This document shows, piece after piece, positions 46,037 through 55,413 of a stretch of DNA of 64,000 nt; position 1 is the stretch's first letter, and each line of letters opens with the position of its first letter. Made by a program: the position numbers and the translations under genes. The notes beneath the pieces are model-generated. The model was not told the origin of the DNA. It worked only from the letters and a program-made list of their open reading frames with translations, and made no database searches. This stretch comes from Thermohalobaculum sp039815685 (lineage in GTDB: Bacteria; Pseudomonadota; Alphaproteobacteria; Rhodobacterales; Rhodobacteraceae): positions 124,001 to 188,000 of the forward strand of contig JBCBYV010000005.1 in the NCBI GenBank assembly GCA_039815685.1. The letters are read 5' to 3'.

Positions 46037-46528
46037 CTAACCCGTCTCCTCGGGCAGCACTTCGAAGGGAACGCCCGGCACGGTCTTGGCCGCACGGATC
46101 ACCAGCGAGGTCTTCACGCTCGCGACATTGGGCGCGGTCGTCAGTTCATTGGTGAGGAAGTTCTGGAAGGCCGAGAGGCTGGGTGCGACGCATTTGAGGA
46201 GGAAGTCGATCTCGCCGTTGAGCATGTGGCACTCGCGCACGAGCGGCCATTCCTCGCAGCGCGCCTCGAAGGCCGCGAGGTCCTCGCCGGCCTGGCTCTT
46301 GAGGCTGACCATGGCGAAGACTGCCACCTCGAAGCCCAGCGCCCGGGCATTGACCTCGGCATGATAGCCCTCGATCAACCCGCTTTCCTCGAGCCCCCGC
46401 ACACGGCGGAGGCAGGGCGGGGCGGAAATGCCGACACGGCGCGACAGCTCCACGTTCGTCATCCGCCCATCCGCCTGAAGCTCCGCGAGGATGTGGCGGT
46501 CGATGGGGTCCAGCTTGGAAGCGGGCAT
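46037..46528 (-). CDS. Lrp/AsnC-family transcriptional regulator
   Basis: A 163-residue regulator: N-terminal HTH (LDPIDRHILAELQADGRMTN, then VELSRRVGISAPPCLRRVRG) and the RAM ligand-binding domain (VRECHMLNGEIDFLLKCVAP). AGGA is placed 9 bases before ATG 46528. It is divergent from the ELM1-like gene. In Rhodobacterales an Lrp gene commonly precedes the ELM1-like gene and trxB, as here. The ligand is probably an amino acid. Confidence 0.92.
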   Translation of the reverse strand: MPASKLDPIDRHILAELQADGRMTNVELSRRVGISAPPCLRRVRGLEESGLIEGYHAEVNARALGFEVAVFAMVSLKSQAGEDLAAFEARCEEWPLVRECHMLNGEIDFLLKCVAPSLSAFQNFLTNELTTAPNVASVKTSLVIRAAKTVPGVPFEVLPEETG

Positions 46529-46645
46529 GCAAAATCCTAGGGTCGTCAGCGCTTCGGAAAGCGCGCCCTCACACGCGGGTGCGCTGCAACGCGCCTTACG
46601 TGAAGCCTGCGCCGATGGCAAGAATCTTGCGGAGGGGCGCAAGAA

Positions 46646-47725
46646 ATGAACAGAAAAGCGTCACATGGTGATGAAACGCCGATCTCTTCGGCGTTGGACG
46701 TCACGGTGCTGACGGATGGGCGCGCCGGCAACCGCGCGCAGGCGCTCGGTCTGGCGGAAGCTCTGGTGCGCCTCGGGCCGGCCACGATCCAAGAACGGAC
46801 CGTCGTGCTGCGCCGCCCTTTCGACCTGATGCCGGCGGGTCTCTGGCACGCGCTGCGCCCTCTGCCGGGCTGGCCGGCGATGGCGCTGCGCGATGGCTCC
46901 GCCGCCCTCGCGCCGCTCGGCCCGCAACCGCTCCTGATCGGCGCCGGGCGGCGGGCGGCTCCGATTGTCGCAGCACTCGCGCGGCGGACCGGCGCGCCGA
47001 GCGTCCAGCTCCTCGACCCGCAGATCGATCCGGGCGCCTTCTCCCTCGTCGCCGCACCCGCGCATGATGGCCTCCGCGCGCCAAACGCCGTGACCACGCT
47101 CGGCGCCGTTGGGCGCGTGACGGCCGAGAGCATCACCGCCGCCCGGGCCGCGCTGCCGGCAGCACTTGTAGCCGAGATCAAGGCATTGCCCCGCCCGCGC
47201 ATCGGCATCCTCCTCGGCGGCAACTCGCGCAGCGCCCGCTGGTCCGCCGAAGAGGTGGAGGGCTTCATCGCCGCGTGCCGGCACCTCGCAGCAGAGGGCC
47301 AAGCGCTCGCCATCACCCCCTCCCGCCGCACCGATCCGTCCGTGATTGCCGCGCTTCGGGAGGCGTTGCGTGGCGAGGGTCATTACCTCTGGGACGAGAA
47401 CGCGACCAATCCCTACCCCGGCATGCTGGGACTGGTGGACGCAGTGCTGGTGACGGCGGACAGCGTCAACATGGCCTCCGAGGCGGCAGCAAGCGGCCTG
47501 CCGCTCCATGTCTTCCCCATCGCCCATCTCGACCGGAAGCTTCGCGCGTTCCACGATGCGCTGAGGGCCCAAGGCGCAAGCCGCACCTTCGAAGGACGGA
47601 TCGAGCACTGGTCCTATCCGCCGCTGGCGGAGGCGGACAGGCTCGCAGCGGTCGTTGCCGACCGCTTGCTGCCCGACTGGCCAACGGACAAGGCCCAGCC
47701 AGCGCCCGACAGCAGGGGCCGATAG
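46646..47725 (+). CDS. ELM1/GtrOC1-like protein (DUF1022)
   Basis: A 359-residue protein with a glycosyltransferase-B-like layout: VTVLTDGRAGNRAQALGLAE at the start, PRIGILLGGNSRSARWS in the middle, and LVDAVLVTADSVNMASEAAA with SGLPLHVFPI near the end. Plant ELM1 acts in mitochondrial fission, while bacterial members are thought to be sugar transferases; the role here is open. GGAGGGG is 8 bases before the ATG. trxB follows 131 bases later. Confidence 0.86.
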   Translation: MNRKASHGDETPISSALDVTVLTDGRAGNRAQALGLAEALVRLGPATIQERTVVLRRPFDLMPAGLWHALRPLPGWPAMALRDGSAALAPLGPQPLLIGAGRRAAPIVAALARRTGAPSVQLLDPQIDPGAFSLVAAPAHDGLRAPNAVTTLGAVGRVTAESITAARAALPAALVAEIKALPRPRIGILLGGNSRSARWSAEEVEGFIAACRHLAAEGQALAITPSRRTDPSVIAALREALRGEGHYLWDENATNPYPGMLGLVDAVLVTADSVNMASEAAASGLPLHVFPIAHLDRKLRAFHDALRAQGASRTFEGRIEHWSYPPLAEADRLAAVVADRLLPDWPTDKAQPAPDSRGR

Positions 47726-47856
47726 CCGCAACGCACACGGAGCCGCGATATCCCCTTTTTCGCCGTCGCCGCGTACCGTATCTCTCGATCAACATTCGAA
47801 ACTGAAAAGACGCGGCGGCTGCGGGCGCACAGGGTCGGGCGAGAGGAGCGAGCAAG

Positions 47857-48840
47857 ATGGCGGACGACGGCGCAGGCAAGACGCGGCATACCCGCGTGCT
47901 CATCATCGGCTCGGGTCCGGCCGGCTACACGGCGGCGGTCTATGCTGCGCGAGCGCTCCTCGACCCCGTGCTGATCCAGGGCATCCAGCCCGGCGGACAG
48001 CTCACGATCACGACCGATGTCGAAAACTGGCCCGGCCTCGTCACGACCCAGGGCCCCGAGCTGATGCAGCAGATGGAGGCGCATGCCGTCGCGACGGGGA
48101 CCGAGGTCGTGGCGGATCATGTCTCGAGCCTCGACGTCTCCGCCCGTCCCTTCCGCGCCGAGACCGACAGCGGCACGGTCTGGACCGCGGATGCGGTGAT
48201 CCTCGCGACGGGGGCGCAGGCGCGCTGGCTCGGCCTCGAGAGCGAGCAGAAGTTCATGGGACAGGGCGTGAGCGCCTGCGCCACCTGCGACGGCTTCTTC
48301 TATCGCGGGCGCGAGGTAATCGTGGTCGGTGGCGGCAACACGGCGGTCGAGGAAGCGCTCTATCTCGCCAACCTCGCCTCCAAGGTCACGCTGGTGCATC
48401 GGCGGGACAGCCTGCGCGCCGAGCAGATCCTCCAGCGCCGGCTCCTCAACCACCCGAAGGTCGAGGTGATCTGGGACCACACGGTCGACGAGATCCTCGG
48501 GACGATGACCGATGGGGTGACCGGCGCCCGGCTGGCCCATGCGAAGACCGGCGAGACGCGGGAGGTCGAGGCTGCAGGCGTCTTCATCGCCATCGGGCAC
48601 GCCCCTGCCTCGCAACTTGTGGCCGAGCAGGTCGAGACGCATCACGGCGGCTATGTGGTGACGAAACCGGACTCGACCGCGACCGAGATCCCGGGCCTCT
48701 TCGCCGCGGGCGACGTCACCGACCACATCTACCGCCAGGCGGTGACGTCGGCCGGCATGGGCTGCATGGCCGCGCTGGAGGCCGAGCGCTTCCTCGCCGA
48801 ACTGGCGGATGCATCGAGCGCGAGCGCCGCGGCGGAATAG
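47857..48840 (+). CDS. trxB: Thioredoxin-disulfide reductase
   Basis: A 327-residue flavoenzyme that reduces thioredoxin with NADPH. The FAD site is LIIGSGPAGYTAAVYAARA (about 15-33), the redox pair CATC is at Cys141/Cys144 (GVSACATCDGFFYRG), the NADPH site is VVGGGNTAVEEALYL, and the late FAD motif is GLFAAGDVTDHIYRQAVT. Length is normal. GAGAGGAGCGAGCAAG precedes the ATG. Confidence 0.96.
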   Translation: MADDGAGKTRHTRVLIIGSGPAGYTAAVYAARALLDPVLIQGIQPGGQLTITTDVENWPGLVTTQGPELMQQMEAHAVATGTEVVADHVSSLDVSARPFRAETDSGTVWTADAVILATGAQARWLGLESEQKFMGQGVSACATCDGFFYRGREVIVVGGGNTAVEEALYLANLASKVTLVHRRDSLRAEQILQRRLLNHPKVEVIWDHTVDEILGTMTDGVTGARLAHAKTGETREVEAAGVFIAIGHAPASQLVAEQVETHHGGYVVTKPDSTATEIPGLFAAGDVTDHIYRQAVTSAGMGCMAALEAERFLAELADASSASAAAE

Positions 48841-48963
48841 CAGGCTCCGGCGACGCTGACGGGCGCGTCAGCGGTAGTTCTTGCGGCGCAGCATGCTGCG
48901 CGTCCATAAGGCGGCTGTCGCCTCGAGCGGGCGGCGATCCTCGCCCTATCGCGGACAGACAGC

Positions 48964-50529
48964 ATGACGGAAACCCAGGCGCCGACGGCCTTCGAGCGCT
49001 TCTCGCAAAGCCCGGTCGCAACAGTCGTCTCGGCCCTGCTGATCGTCGGCGTGCTGACGCTGCACACGTTCCCGCTCTATTGGACCGCGAACGAGATCTA
49101 TTACTTCGAACTCAGCCGCTTCAACTTCGACAGCTCGGGGTTTGGGGAGTTTCACAGCATCTCCGGCGGGAGCTATGCGCGCTTCCTGCCGTTCTTCGCG
49201 CTTGGCCTGATCCAGGAATTGATCGGCCGGGAAGCGGCCTTCGTGCTGATGCGGCTGGTGCTGCTCGGCACCTATGCCGCCGCCTTCATCGCGCTGTCGC
49301 GGGCATTAGGGCTGCACTTTCTGGTGATGCCCATCGCCCTCATCATCTTCATCTTTCTGGGGGAGGAGTTCTTCTCGGGCTCCTACTTGTTCGGCAGCAC
49401 GGAGTCGAAGGGCTTCTCCTATGCGGTCGTGATCTTCGGGATCGCGGCGATGCTGAGGGGCAAGGCGCTGTCCTCGGCGCTGATCATGGCGCTCGCCACC
49501 TATTTCCACTTCCTGATCGGCGGCTTCTGGTTCGGCGGCGCTTTGCTGCTCGGCCTGCTCCTGCGCCAGCGCATCATGGAGCTGGCGAAGGCGACGGGGG
49601 TCTTCGTCCTGATCGTCTCGCCGCTCGTCATCGCTCTGGTGAGCGAGCAGCTTCTGAGCGCGGCGCCGGAAATGAGCGATCTGGGCGCCTCTATCAACGA
49701 CATCTACGCGTCCCGCAACATCCATCACGTGTTGCCGTTCCTGAACCTCGGCGGCTTCGCCTTCTCCTGGTTTCCGGGTGTCGTGCTTCTGGCGGCGACG
49801 GGCTGCGCGCTCGCGATGCTGTGGTTCATGGATCGAGATGGACCGATCTCGGTCATGTACCCGTGGCTTCTGTTGCTTCACGTCTATCTGCTGGTGGCGC
49901 TTGGGCTCGCGGCACTGGACCGCGAAACAAACCTCCTCGTGCCCTTCTATATCTTCCGGCCGAATTCGCTCGTCCTCCTCTTCTCCGTCATCGCGATCCT
50001 CGCCGCCACGATCCGGCTCTCCCGCGCGTCGTCGGTGGCGTTGCCGGTCCTTTTGCTGATCTTCGGCGCGCTGATCGTTGGCGAGCGGGTGCCTGTCATG
50101 GCAAAAAGCCTGCTCGAGGACCGCGCGAACCTCTGGAGGCTGGACGCCTCAGCCAATGTGGACGAGCGGGCGGCGATGGCGTGGATCGAGCAGGAGACGG
50201 CGCGAGATGCGGTGGTGGTGTTCGAGGGCACGCCGCACACGGACTGGAACCCGCCCTGGATGGCGCTGGAAGCGATTACCGGGCGGCCAAGCCTCGTCGT
50301 CTACAAATTCGTGCCCGTCACCAAGCCGACGCTGGCCGAGTGGTATCGGCGGGTCTTGTGGCGCGACGCGGTCTTTGGCGGGGCGTGCGCGCGTCTTGCG
50401 GACTATCCGGTAAGCTTCCTCGTGACCCTCTCCGCCGAGAGCCGGGAGCGAATGTCGCGTTGCGGCAGCGTGACCTTCCAGTCGGGATCGGTCGCCATCG
50501 TCGATGTGCGGCAGCGGACGGGGCAGTGA
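48964..50529 (+). CDS. Polytopic membrane protein, GT-C-like
   Basis: A 521-residue protein with about ten transmembrane helices up to residue 375, then a soluble C-terminal domain (about 385-521). An early loop has YWTANEIYYFELSRFNF and a later motif is ATYFHFLIGGFWFGG; the helix-rich N-terminus with a periplasmic C-terminal domain resembles GT-C glycosyltransferases and DUF6798-type proteins. The C-terminal part has VFEGTPHTDWNPPWMALEAI. Stand-alone gene, weak Shine-Dalgarno. Function uncertain. Confidence 0.7.
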   Translation: MTETQAPTAFERFSQSPVATVVSALLIVGVLTLHTFPLYWTANEIYYFELSRFNFDSSGFGEFHSISGGSYARFLPFFALGLIQELIGREAAFVLMRLVLLGTYAAAFIALSRALGLHFLVMPIALIIFIFLGEEFFSGSYLFGSTESKGFSYAVVIFGIAAMLRGKALSSALIMALATYFHFLIGGFWFGGALLLGLLLRQRIMELAKATGVFVLIVSPLVIALVSEQLLSAAPEMSDLGASINDIYASRNIHHVLPFLNLGGFAFSWFPGVVLLAATGCALAMLWFMDRDGPISVMYPWLLLLHVYLLVALGLAALDRETNLLVPFYIFRPNSLVLLFSVIAILAATIRLSRASSVALPVLLLIFGALIVGERVPVMAKSLLEDRANLWRLDASANVDERAAMAWIEQETARDAVVVFEGTPHTDWNPPWMALEAITGRPSLVVYKFVPVTKPTLAEWYRRVLWRDAVFGGACARLADYPVSFLVTLSAESRERMSRCGSVTFQSGSVAIVDVRQRTGQ

Positions 50530-50682
50530 GCGCCCCGGCGCGGGCGACCAGGGCGCCATATTACCTCACATGCTTACGTCATGCGCGAGCTTGACCCGTC
50601 GAGCCGTGACCGGTGGCGCTGGATCGCCGGGACGAGCCCGGCAGTGACGGTAGAAAGCGTCTGAGCCGGACCAACAGTCCGC

Positions 50683-53028
50683 TCAGTCGCCTGAGAAGCG
50701 GTTGTTCTTCGGAAAGCCGCGCGGGGCCATGCGGCCGGCAGTGGCGCGTTTGGCGATGTAGTCGGCGAGGTCCGCTTCCGTCACTGTCCGGGTCCGCTCA
50801 CCCATGGGCCAGCTAAGCCCCTGCGCAAGCGCAAAGATGCGAACGTCCGACAGCCCGCCATCCTTGTATTTCTGGAGCCGCACGCCCTTGCCCCGTCCCA
50901 TCTGCGGAACTTCGTCGAGCGGAAAGACGACGAGCTTACGGTTCTGCCCGACGACCGCGACATGGTCGCCCTGCACCGGAGCGACGGCGGCGAGGCGGGC
51001 GGGGGCCTTCACATTCAGCACCACGCGGCCCGCGCGGGTCTGGGCCAGCGCATCGTCGGCGGCAAGGATGAAGCCGTCCCCGGCCGTGGAGGCGATGAGG
51101 TAGCGGGCCTCGGCCACATGCGCGAAAAGGTCCACGATCTCTGCGTCCTGCGCGAGGTCGACCATCAGTCGCAGCGGCTCGCCCATACCGCGCCCGCCGG
51201 GCAGGCGGTCGACACCGAGGGTAAAGACGCGGCCGTCCGAGGCAAAGGCCAGCAGACGATCTGTCGACTGCGCATGGAAGGCGAAGCGCGGCCCGTCCCC
51301 GTCCTTGAACTTGAAGTCCTGGGCGAGGTCCTGATGGCCGCGCATCGCCCGGATCCAGCCCTGTTCCGAGCAGACGACGGTGACGGGTTCGCGCTCGACG
51401 AGGCTGGTGGCGTCGATCTCCGCGACCTTGGGCGCTTCGGCAAACCCGGTGCGCCGGGCGCCCGGGGGCCAGGGGACGGTGCTGCGCTTGGCCTCGGCCA
51501 AGGCGCCCGCCTCGGTAATGCCTGCGAGGGCCCGGGGGGTACCGTGCTTGCCCGCCAACTCCTTGATCTGGCTCGCGATCCGCTCCCATTGCTGCGCCTC
51601 GTCGGCGAGTAGCGCCTCGAGCCCGGTCTGCTCTTCGATGAGCCGGTCGCGCTCCGCCCGGATCTCCATCTCTTCGAGACGGCGGAGAGAGCGGAGGCGC
51701 ATGTTAAGGATCGCCTCAGCCTGCACATCCGTCAGCCGAGCGGGGCCGGCGCCCTCGACCACAGCCCAGTCCTCGGCCATCAGCGCCTGTTTCGGCTCGT
51801 CCTCGTTGCGGATGATCTCGATCACGCGGTCGAGGTTGAGATAGGCGATGAGGTAGCCGCCCAGCACCTCGAGCCGGGTCGCGATCTTGGCGAGGCGATG
51901 GCGGGAGCGGCGCTGGAGGACGTTGCGGCGGTGGTCGAGCCAGGCGCGCATGACTTCCGGCAGGGAGCAGACGCGCGGCGTGCGCCCGTCGATCAGCACA
52001 TTCATGTTGAGGCTGACGCGAAGCTCGAGATCGGACTGGCGGAAGAGCGTTTCCATGAGCGCGGCGGGGTCGATCCCGCGGGCGCGGGGCTCAAGCACGA
52101 GGCGGATATCCTCCGCACTCTCGTCGCGCACATCGCCAAGGGCCGTGACCTTTTTCGAGGTTACGAGTTCCGCAAGCCGTTCCACCAGCTTGGATTTCTG
52201 GACCTGATAGGGGATCTCGGTGACGACGATCTGCCAGGTACCGCGGCCGAGATCCTCCCTCTCCCAGGCAGCCCGGAGGCGGAAGCCGCCCCGGCCCGTG
52301 CGGTAAGCGTCGAAGATGTTCTCGGCCGGCTCCACCAGCACGCCGCCCGTGGGAAAGTCGGGGCCGGGCACGAATTCGAGCAGCTTCTCGACGCTCGCAT
52401 TCGGGTGCTTGATGAGGTGGAGGAGCGCGCGACAGAGCTCGGCCAGGTTATGCGGCGGGATCGAGGTCGCCATGCCGACGGCGATGCCGGCAGCACCGTT
52501 GGCCAGCAGGTTCGGGGCCGCGGCGGGCAACACCTCCGGCTCCTGCTCCGAGCCGTCGTAGTTCGGGCGGAAAGCGACCGCGTCCTCGTCGAGCCCCTCC
52601 ATCATCGCCGCGGCGAAGGCCGTGAGGCGCGCCTCGGTGTAGCGCTGGGCTGCCGGGTTATCGCCGTCGATATTGCCGAAATTCCCCTGCCCGTCGACGA
52701 GCGGATAGCGCACGCTGAAATCCTGAGCGAGACGGGCGAGCGCGTCGTAGATCGCGGCGTCGCCATGGGGGTGGTAGTTCCCCATCACCTCGCCGACGAT
52801 CTTGGCGCATTTGCGGAATGTGGCGGCGGGATCGAGGCGGAGGCCGCGCATGGCGAAGAGGATGCGGCGATGCACGGGCTTGAGCCCGTCGCGCGCATCG
52901 GGCAGCGCGCGGTGCATGATGGTGGAGAGCGCATAAGTGAGGTACCGCTCGGAAAGCGCGCGGTCCAAGGGCTCATGCGCCTCCGGCTCCCCGGCCCTCA
53001 TATCGTCGTCGATCACATCATTAGCCAT
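50683..53028 (-). CDS. parC: DNA topoisomerase IV subunit A
   Basis: A 781-residue type II topoisomerase subunit that decatenates chromosomes with ParE. The N-terminal breakage-reunion domain has RALPDARDGLKPVHRRILFA, NYHPHGDAAIYDAL and the active-site tyrosine in AAQRYTEARL (Tyr130). The C-terminal part is a beta-pinwheel. The residue equal to Ser80 of E. coli ParC is alanine (Ala91), which is common in alphaproteobacteria. parE is not adjacent. Confidence 0.95.
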   Translation of the reverse strand: MANDVIDDDMRAGEPEAHEPLDRALSERYLTYALSTIMHRALPDARDGLKPVHRRILFAMRGLRLDPAATFRKCAKIVGEVMGNYHPHGDAAIYDALARLAQDFSVRYPLVDGQGNFGNIDGDNPAAQRYTEARLTAFAAAMMEGLDEDAVAFRPNYDGSEQEPEVLPAAAPNLLANGAAGIAVGMATSIPPHNLAELCRALLHLIKHPNASVEKLLEFVPGPDFPTGGVLVEPAENIFDAYRTGRGGFRLRAAWEREDLGRGTWQIVVTEIPYQVQKSKLVERLAELVTSKKVTALGDVRDESAEDIRLVLEPRARGIDPAALMETLFRQSDLELRVSLNMNVLIDGRTPRVCSLPEVMRAWLDHRRNVLQRRSRHRLAKIATRLEVLGGYLIAYLNLDRVIEIIRNEDEPKQALMAEDWAVVEGAGPARLTDVQAEAILNMRLRSLRRLEEMEIRAERDRLIEEQTGLEALLADEAQQWERIASQIKELAGKHGTPRALAGITEAGALAEAKRSTVPWPPGARRTGFAEAPKVAEIDATSLVEREPVTVVCSEQGWIRAMRGHQDLAQDFKFKDGDGPRFAFHAQSTDRLLAFASDGRVFTLGVDRLPGGRGMGEPLRLMVDLAQDAEIVDLFAHVAEARYLIASTAGDGFILAADDALAQTRAGRVVLNVKAPARLAAVAPVQGDHVAVVGQNRKLVVFPLDEVPQMGRGKGVRLQKYKDGGLSDVRIFALAQGLSWPMGERTRTVTEADLADYIAKRATAGRMAPRGFPKNNRFSGD

Positions 53029-53173
53029 AGATGTTGTGTACCTGTGGCGCTGCCCGGCGTCCAGCGCCGTCGAACGGGCCCGACTGCGATCCGTCCCGAT
53101 TTGACACGGCGCAAGGCGCGCGACGCAACGCGCGGAGAGACTGGCGCATCATGCAACCATTCGGAGACCTGTC

Positions 53174-53395
53174 ATGGTGCCCGCGGGCTATCACGGCAGC
53201 ATCGGTCGCATCGATCGGCTGCTGCGCTTCGTTCTCGGTTTCGCACTGCTCGGCTTCGCCACGCTCTCAGCTTGGGCGGCCGAGCTGGGTGCGGATGTGC
53301 AATGGGTGTCGGGCGGCATCGGCGCGGTGCTGATCGCGACGGCGTCGATCCGCTTCTGCCCGCTCTACAGGATGCTGCGGATCTGTTCTAGCTGA
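53174..53395 (+). CDS. DUF2892 (YgaP-like) membrane protein
   Basis: A 73-residue protein: GRIDRLLRFVLGFALLGFAT then a second helix SGGIGAVLIATASIRFCPLY, the two-helix DUF2892 pattern seen in the membrane part of YgaP, ending with the conserved cysteine-proline FCPLYRML. Free-standing members are common. GGAG is 7 bases before the ATG. Divergent from parC; ends 5 bases before the thioesterase stop. Confidence 0.85.
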   Translation: MVPAGYHGSIGRIDRLLRFVLGFALLGFATLSAWAAELGADVQWVSGGIGAVLIATASIRFCPLYRMLRICSS

Positions 53396-53400
53396 GGAGG

Positions 53401-53796
53401 TCAGGGGAGCGGGCGGCTTTTGCCGTGCTCGTCGATGGCAACGAAGGTGAAGGTGGCGTCGGTCACCTGGAGGTGCTCGCCCGATGGCTGGCGGGTGATC
53501 CAGACCTCGACGCCGATGCGCATGGAGCTGCGGCCCTCGCGCTCCATGACCGCGTGGATCGAGACGACGTCGCCGACGCGGACAGCCTTGAGGAAGGTCA
53601 TGCGCTCGACGGCGACGGTGGCGACCCGGCCGCGCGCCCGGCGGCGGGCGAGGATGCTCGCGCCGAGGTCCATCTGCGCCATGAGCCAGCCACCGAAGAT
53701 GTCCCCGTTCGCGTTGGTGTCCGCCGGCATGGCGATGGTCTGGAGGGTCACCTCGCTCTCCGGCCTCGGCACCGACCGTGTTGCGGTTTCCGTCAT
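53401..53796 (-). CDS. Acyl-CoA thioesterase, YciA-like
   Basis: A 131-residue hot-dog-fold enzyme that hydrolyses acyl-CoA esters. MPADTNANGDIFGGWLMAQM is the hallmark (catalytic Asn/Asp region), with AVERMTFLKAVRVGDVVSIH following. GGAGGATGCAGG precedes the ATG. Convergent with the DUF2892 gene. Substrate range is probably broad. Confidence 0.93.
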   Translation of the reverse strand: MTETATRSVPRPESEVTLQTIAMPADTNANGDIFGGWLMAQMDLGASILARRRARGRVATVAVERMTFLKAVRVGDVVSIHAVMEREGRSSMRIGVEVWITRQPSGEHLQVTDATFTFVAIDEHGKSRPLP

Positions 53797-53884
53797 CCTG
53801 CATCCTCCCCTTGAGCGCGCCAGAGGAGCAGAGCGGCGCGGGGATTGGAAGGCGGGGCGGCAGCGGGGGCGCCGGGTGCGATGC

Positions 53885-53982
53885 GCCCCGGCCTCGAGCC
53901 GGGGCCTCCTGGGCGGCTGCGTTGACGGCTGCGACGGAGGCTCCGGGGAGGTTCCAGGGAGGTCCCGGGTCGAGCCCGGGAC
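53885..53982. repeat. Two palindromic repeats, head to head
   Basis: GCCCCGG..CCGGGGC at 53885-53905 and GTCCCGGG..CCCGGGAC at 53962-53982, each bordered by GCGATGCG on the outer side, so the two units point at each other. The second is the inverted counterpart of the unit at 23752. They fill most of the gap between the thioesterase and amidoligase genes. Confidence 0.7.
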
Positions 53983-54010
53983 GCATCGCGCCGAGCGGCC
54001 GGCCGCTGCC

Positions 54011-55000
54011 TCAGCCGAGGGCGTCGCGAAGCCGGGTGAGGCGGGCCTCGACCTCGGATTGGGGACCGCCTAGGAGGAAGCGTTCGGCCTCCTCCTCCAG
54101 CAACGCCGCATTCGCGGCGAGGCGCTCGACCGAGATCCAGCGGCGCCAGTCCTCGAGGAAATCCCAGCCCGGCTCGTCGATCCGGCAATCGGGCAGGCGC
54201 CAGTGGAAGGCGGGGCGGGCGCTGTTCTTCTCGTCCGGCAGCAGCTCCGCGAGCAGCCCCGGCGCGATCTCGGCGAAGACGGGCAGCATGTCGAGCTCCA
54301 TGTTGCGCGTCGGGTGGAAGCGGATGTGGTCCCCGATCAGCGTCTCGGTATCCGGCGCATAAGCCGGACGCAGGATGTGGCGCGCATAGGCGACCGAGAA
54401 GGGATCGATATAGCTCTGGAGTTGCCGGATCGGGTCGAGCCGCGCGTCGCGCCGGAGCGCAGCCGCGAGGAGGACATAGGCCCGCAGGATGCCGAGGAGA
54501 TAGCCGGGGGCCGTCGAGGCCACCTCCACGTTGAGATGCATGCCGAAGCCCTGCAGCGCCGAGTGCTTCGTGCCCTCCGCCCCCGCCTCCGCGAGCGCCC
54601 GGATGAGAGGCTGGAGGCGGCCGAGCCGGTCATGGGGGATGGGCGGCGCGACGACCTCCACGGGCATGACCGAGCCCGCCAGCGAGGCGACGAGGTCGGC
54701 GATCGTCACATCGAGCCCGTCGCGCCAGCTCTCGGGCAGGTCCTCGATCTTGCCGCGAACGAAGCCCGGATGCGTCCAGCGGGCATCGAGCTCGACCGTG
54801 AACTTGCCGAGTTCATCGACGCGAACCGTGAACTGCTGGGCCGAGACGCGCTCGACCCGGGCGCCGTAGACGCGGGCGACAGTGGCGGCGGCATGCTCGG
54901 CGCCGACCCCGCCGAATTCGAGCTCGACACCGACCCGGCGCGTCTCTCCCCGCGTCCCCGTCTCAATCGGCAGGGGAGCGTCGGCGATGATCGTGGACAT
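54011..55000 (-). CDS. Amidoligase-family protein
   Basis: A 329-residue protein of the COOH-NH2 ligase superfamily related to glutamine synthetase. Conserved segments are RRVGVELEFGGVGAEHAAAT, FTVELDARWTHPG, the histidine-containing LQGFGMHLNVEVAS, and HIRFHPTRNMELDMLPVF. Such enzymes are thought to make gamma-glutamyl or similar amide bonds and usually sit beside a glutamine amidotransferase (class I or II); none is visible here. CTGGGAGGCGCC precedes the ATG. The product is unknown. Confidence 0.88.
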   Translation of the reverse strand: MSTIIADAPLPIETGTRGETRRVGVELEFGGVGAEHAAATVARVYGARVERVSAQQFTVRVDELGKFTVELDARWTHPGFVRGKIEDLPESWRDGLDVTIADLVASLAGSVMPVEVVAPPIPHDRLGRLQPLIRALAEAGAEGTKHSALQGFGMHLNVEVASTAPGYLLGILRAYVLLAAALRRDARLDPIRQLQSYIDPFSVAYARHILRPAYAPDTETLIGDHIRFHPTRNMELDMLPVFAEIAPGLLAELLPDEKNSARPAFHWRLPDCRIDEPGWDFLEDWRRWISVERLAANAALLEEEAERFLLGGPQSEVEARLTRLRDALG

Positions 55001-55062
55001 GGCGCCTCCCAGACACCCGGTGCGGGATTTGACGTGGCAGCGGGTTCGGATACCTCGCGCTT

Positions 55063-55413
55063 ATGGCGCGGAAGCTGCGGGAAAGCGAGGCCAGGTGGCA
55101 GACGGCGGCGGCGGAGGAAGTGCCGACCTGTCCGCTCTGCGGCCGGCAGATCCCGCGCCATGCGCGCCAGTCGCTGCATCACCTCGTGCCGAAGCTGAAG
55201 GGCGGGGCGCATGGCGAGACCGTGCTGCTCCACCAGATCTGCCACAACGAGATCCATGCGACGCTGACCGAAGCGGAGCTTGCGCGGGACTATGCGAGCA
55301 TCGAGGCGTTACGGAGCCATCCGCGGCTCGCGCGCTTCATCCGCTGGGTCGCGAAGAAGGATCCGGCCTTCCACAGTCGCAGTCAGAAGAACCCGCGCCG
55401 CAAACGACGTTGA
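55063..55413 (+). CDS. HNH-fold nuclease-like protein
   Basis: A 116-residue protein with a zinc-bound HNH fold. Cys23/Cys26 in CPLCGR, the histidine pair in SLHHLVPKLKGG (His39/His40), and QICHNEIHATLT with Cys60, Asn62 and His65. A very basic tail (RRKRR) follows. Stand-alone members of this group are widespread in alphaproteobacteria. Divergent from the amidoligase; no restriction or phage genes nearby. Confidence 0.88.
   Translation: MARKLRESEARWQTAAAEEVPTCPLCGRQIPRHARQSLHHLVPKLKGGAHGETVLLHQICHNEIHATLTEAELARDYASIEALRSHPRLARFIRWVAKKDPAFHSRSQKNPRRKRR

Noticed and set aside
47655..50594. A 979-codon plus-strand frame across trxB and the next membrane gene
   Set aside because: It runs out of phase through two well-supported genes and the gap between them, with Arg/Gly-rich low-complexity translation.
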